From positions 2,542,001 to 2,606,000 of the forward strand of contig OZ244957.1 of the NCBI GenBank assembly GCA_965222535.1: DNA of 64,000 bases. The letters run 5' to 3'. Positions 63,114 to 64,000 of the stretch are shown piece by piece. Within the stretch, counting starts at the first letter, position 1, and the number at the start of each line of letters is the position of its first letter. Made by a program: the position numbers and the translations under genes. The notes beneath the pieces were generated by a model. The model did no database searches. It had not been told where the DNA came from and worked only from the letters and a program-made list of their open reading frames with translations. Source of the DNA: G965222535 sp965222535 (GTDB taxonomy: Bacteria > Pseudomonadota > Gammaproteobacteria > HK1).

Positions 63114-64000
63114 ATGTCATACTGTCGCTGGTTGATGGTGCCGTTGGTGCTGATCATCGGGACCCCGGCAGCGCTTGGCTTTTGTGGTTTTTACGTTGGT
63201 CGCGCCGATACCGATTTGTTTAACGATGCCTCCAAGATCGTGATCGCACGCCACCAGGGGCGAACGGTGATCACGATGGTTAGTGATTATCACGGTGAGC
63301 TGAGCGATTTTGCCTTGGTGGTGCCGGTGCCGACGGTATTGGCGCGCAGGCAGATCCATGTCACCAATAATGCGCTTGTCGATCATCTTGATGCGTACAC
63401 GGCACCGCGGCTGGTTGAATACTATGATGACGATCCCTGCGTACTGCACTTGCGCCGTTTGCAAGTCGGGAGCTTGGCGGCTGACGCGCAACGCACGGCA
63501 CCGCAGGATGCGGCGGCGCGGGCGGCAGGCGTGGTGATCGAAGCGCAATACACGGTTGGCGAATACGACATCCTGATCCTTTCGGCGCAGCAAAGCGATG
63601 GTTTGCAGCGCTGGTTGGTCGATAACGGGTATCATATGCCGCAAAGCGCCAATCCAGTGCTCGAACGCTATATCCAACAGGGGATGAAGTTTTTTGTCGC
63701 GCGCGTCAATTTACAGCAACAGGTGCCGCGCGGTGGCTATCTGCGCCCACTGCAAATCGCGTTCGAGAGTGAGCATTTTATGTTGCCGATTCGTCTGGGG
63801 ATGGTCAACGCACGTGGCGCGCAGGAGATGTTCGTTTTCATTCTGAGCAAAAATGGGCGTGTCGAAACCACCAATTACCGCACCGTCAAAATTCCTTCGG
63901 AGGCGGCGTTGCCGTTGTTTGTAAGCGCGGAGTTTGAGGCTTTCTATCAGGCGATGTTCGATACTGCGGTGAGGCGCGAGAAGCACAACGCGGTATTCAT
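63114..64000 (+). CDS. DUF2330 domain-containing protein, 3' end outside window
   Basis: Starts at ATG 63114 with a strong AAGGAG site seven bases upstream. A signal peptide or anchor (MSYCRWLMVPLVLIIGTPAALGFCGFYVG) is followed by the DUF2330 region: NDASKIVIARHQGRTVITMVSDYHGELSDFALVVPVP, the strand EYDILILSAQQSDGLQRWLVDNGY, and RPLQIAFESEHFMLPIRLGMVNARGAQEMFVFILS. The frame is open to the end of the window (at least 295 codons). The family is exported and of unknown function. Confidence 0.88.
   Translation, partial: MSYCRWLMVPLVLIIGTPAALGFCGFYVGRADTDLFNDASKIVIARHQGRTVITMVSDYHGELSDFALVVPVPTVLARRQIHVTNNALVDHLDAYTAPRLVEYYDDDPCVLHLRRLQVGSLAADAQRTAPQDAAARAAGVVIEAQYTVGEYDILILSAQQSDGLQRWLVDNGYHMPQSANPVLERYIQQGMKFFVARVNLQQQVPRGGYLRPLQIAFESEHFMLPIRLGMVNARGAQEMFVFILSKNGRVETTNYRTVKIPSEAALPLFVSAEFEAFYQAMFDTAVRREKHNAVF

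Noticed and set aside
1..64000. tRNA or rRNA genes
   Set aside because: No cloverleaf with a GTTCRANNC-type T-arm and no rRNA block was recognised by eye; a tRNA scan would decide.

Overview
The window looks like the chromosome of an uncultured, GC-rich, ubiquinone-using gammaproteobacterium with dissimilatory sulfur metabolism. Supporting genes are rplY-pth-ychF, coq7, ubiX, a split class II ribonucleotide reductase (nrdJa/nrdJb), accBC and an aprM-aprB-aprA operon for adenylylsulfate (APS) reductase. No rRNA or tRNA gene and no CRISPR array was found. The host cannot be named from the sequence. The many broken genes, the insertion sequence and the very many repeats suggest a genome under relaxed selection.

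Layout. 1-8.1 kb: end of a peptide ABC transporter ATPase, ubiX, clpB, an IS256-family element, coq7 and ychF. 8.2-13.3 kb: the rplY-pth-ychF group, split by a large Sel1-repeat gene that is now frameshifted. 13.5-16.7 kb: a decayed gamma-butyrobetaine-hydroxylase-like gene, a Nudix hydrolase, and an OLD-like AAA ATPase coupled to a PIN-like nuclease whose frame changes at an A7 run. 16.7-24.1 kb: choline sulfatase, a Rieske oxygenase, a cysteine desulfurase, moaA, and a ferredoxin/ferredoxin-reductase pair. 24.2-25.4 kb: an AT-rich sulfotransferase-like gene between two almost identical 191-bp direct repeats. 25.4-31.4 kb: arsenosugar genes (arsS and two glycosyltransferases), then rluD, nadD and proA. 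31.5-35.8 kb: a second, intact Sel1 gene with a 212-bp tandem array on one side and inverted copies on the other. 35.8-38.9 kb: aprA, aprB, aprM. 39.3-49.4 kb: crotonase and PhnD-like pseudogenes, an ornithine-cyclodeaminase-like gene, DUF3047, trmL, a methyltransferase, a GNAT, slt, accC and accB. 49.5-64 kb: acyl-CoA ligase, metY, a DM13 protein, nrdJb/nrdJa, a bicupin, pncB, an SDR, a TMTC-like membrane protein with TPRs, and the start of a DUF2330 protein.

The most unusual feature is a system of dispersed, hairpin-rich intergenic elements in more than 20 places. They mostly lie just 3' of genes, split operons (accB|accC, the two arsenosugar glycosyltransferases, pth|ychF) and appear to supply the last codons and stops of several genes (pth, accC, the TMTC-like gene). 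At one position in the element two unrelated sequences form the same hairpin inside the same flanks, so the structure seems to be what is kept. The elements, the two giant Sel1 genes they border and the ATPase/PIN pair are the best candidates here for something undescribed.
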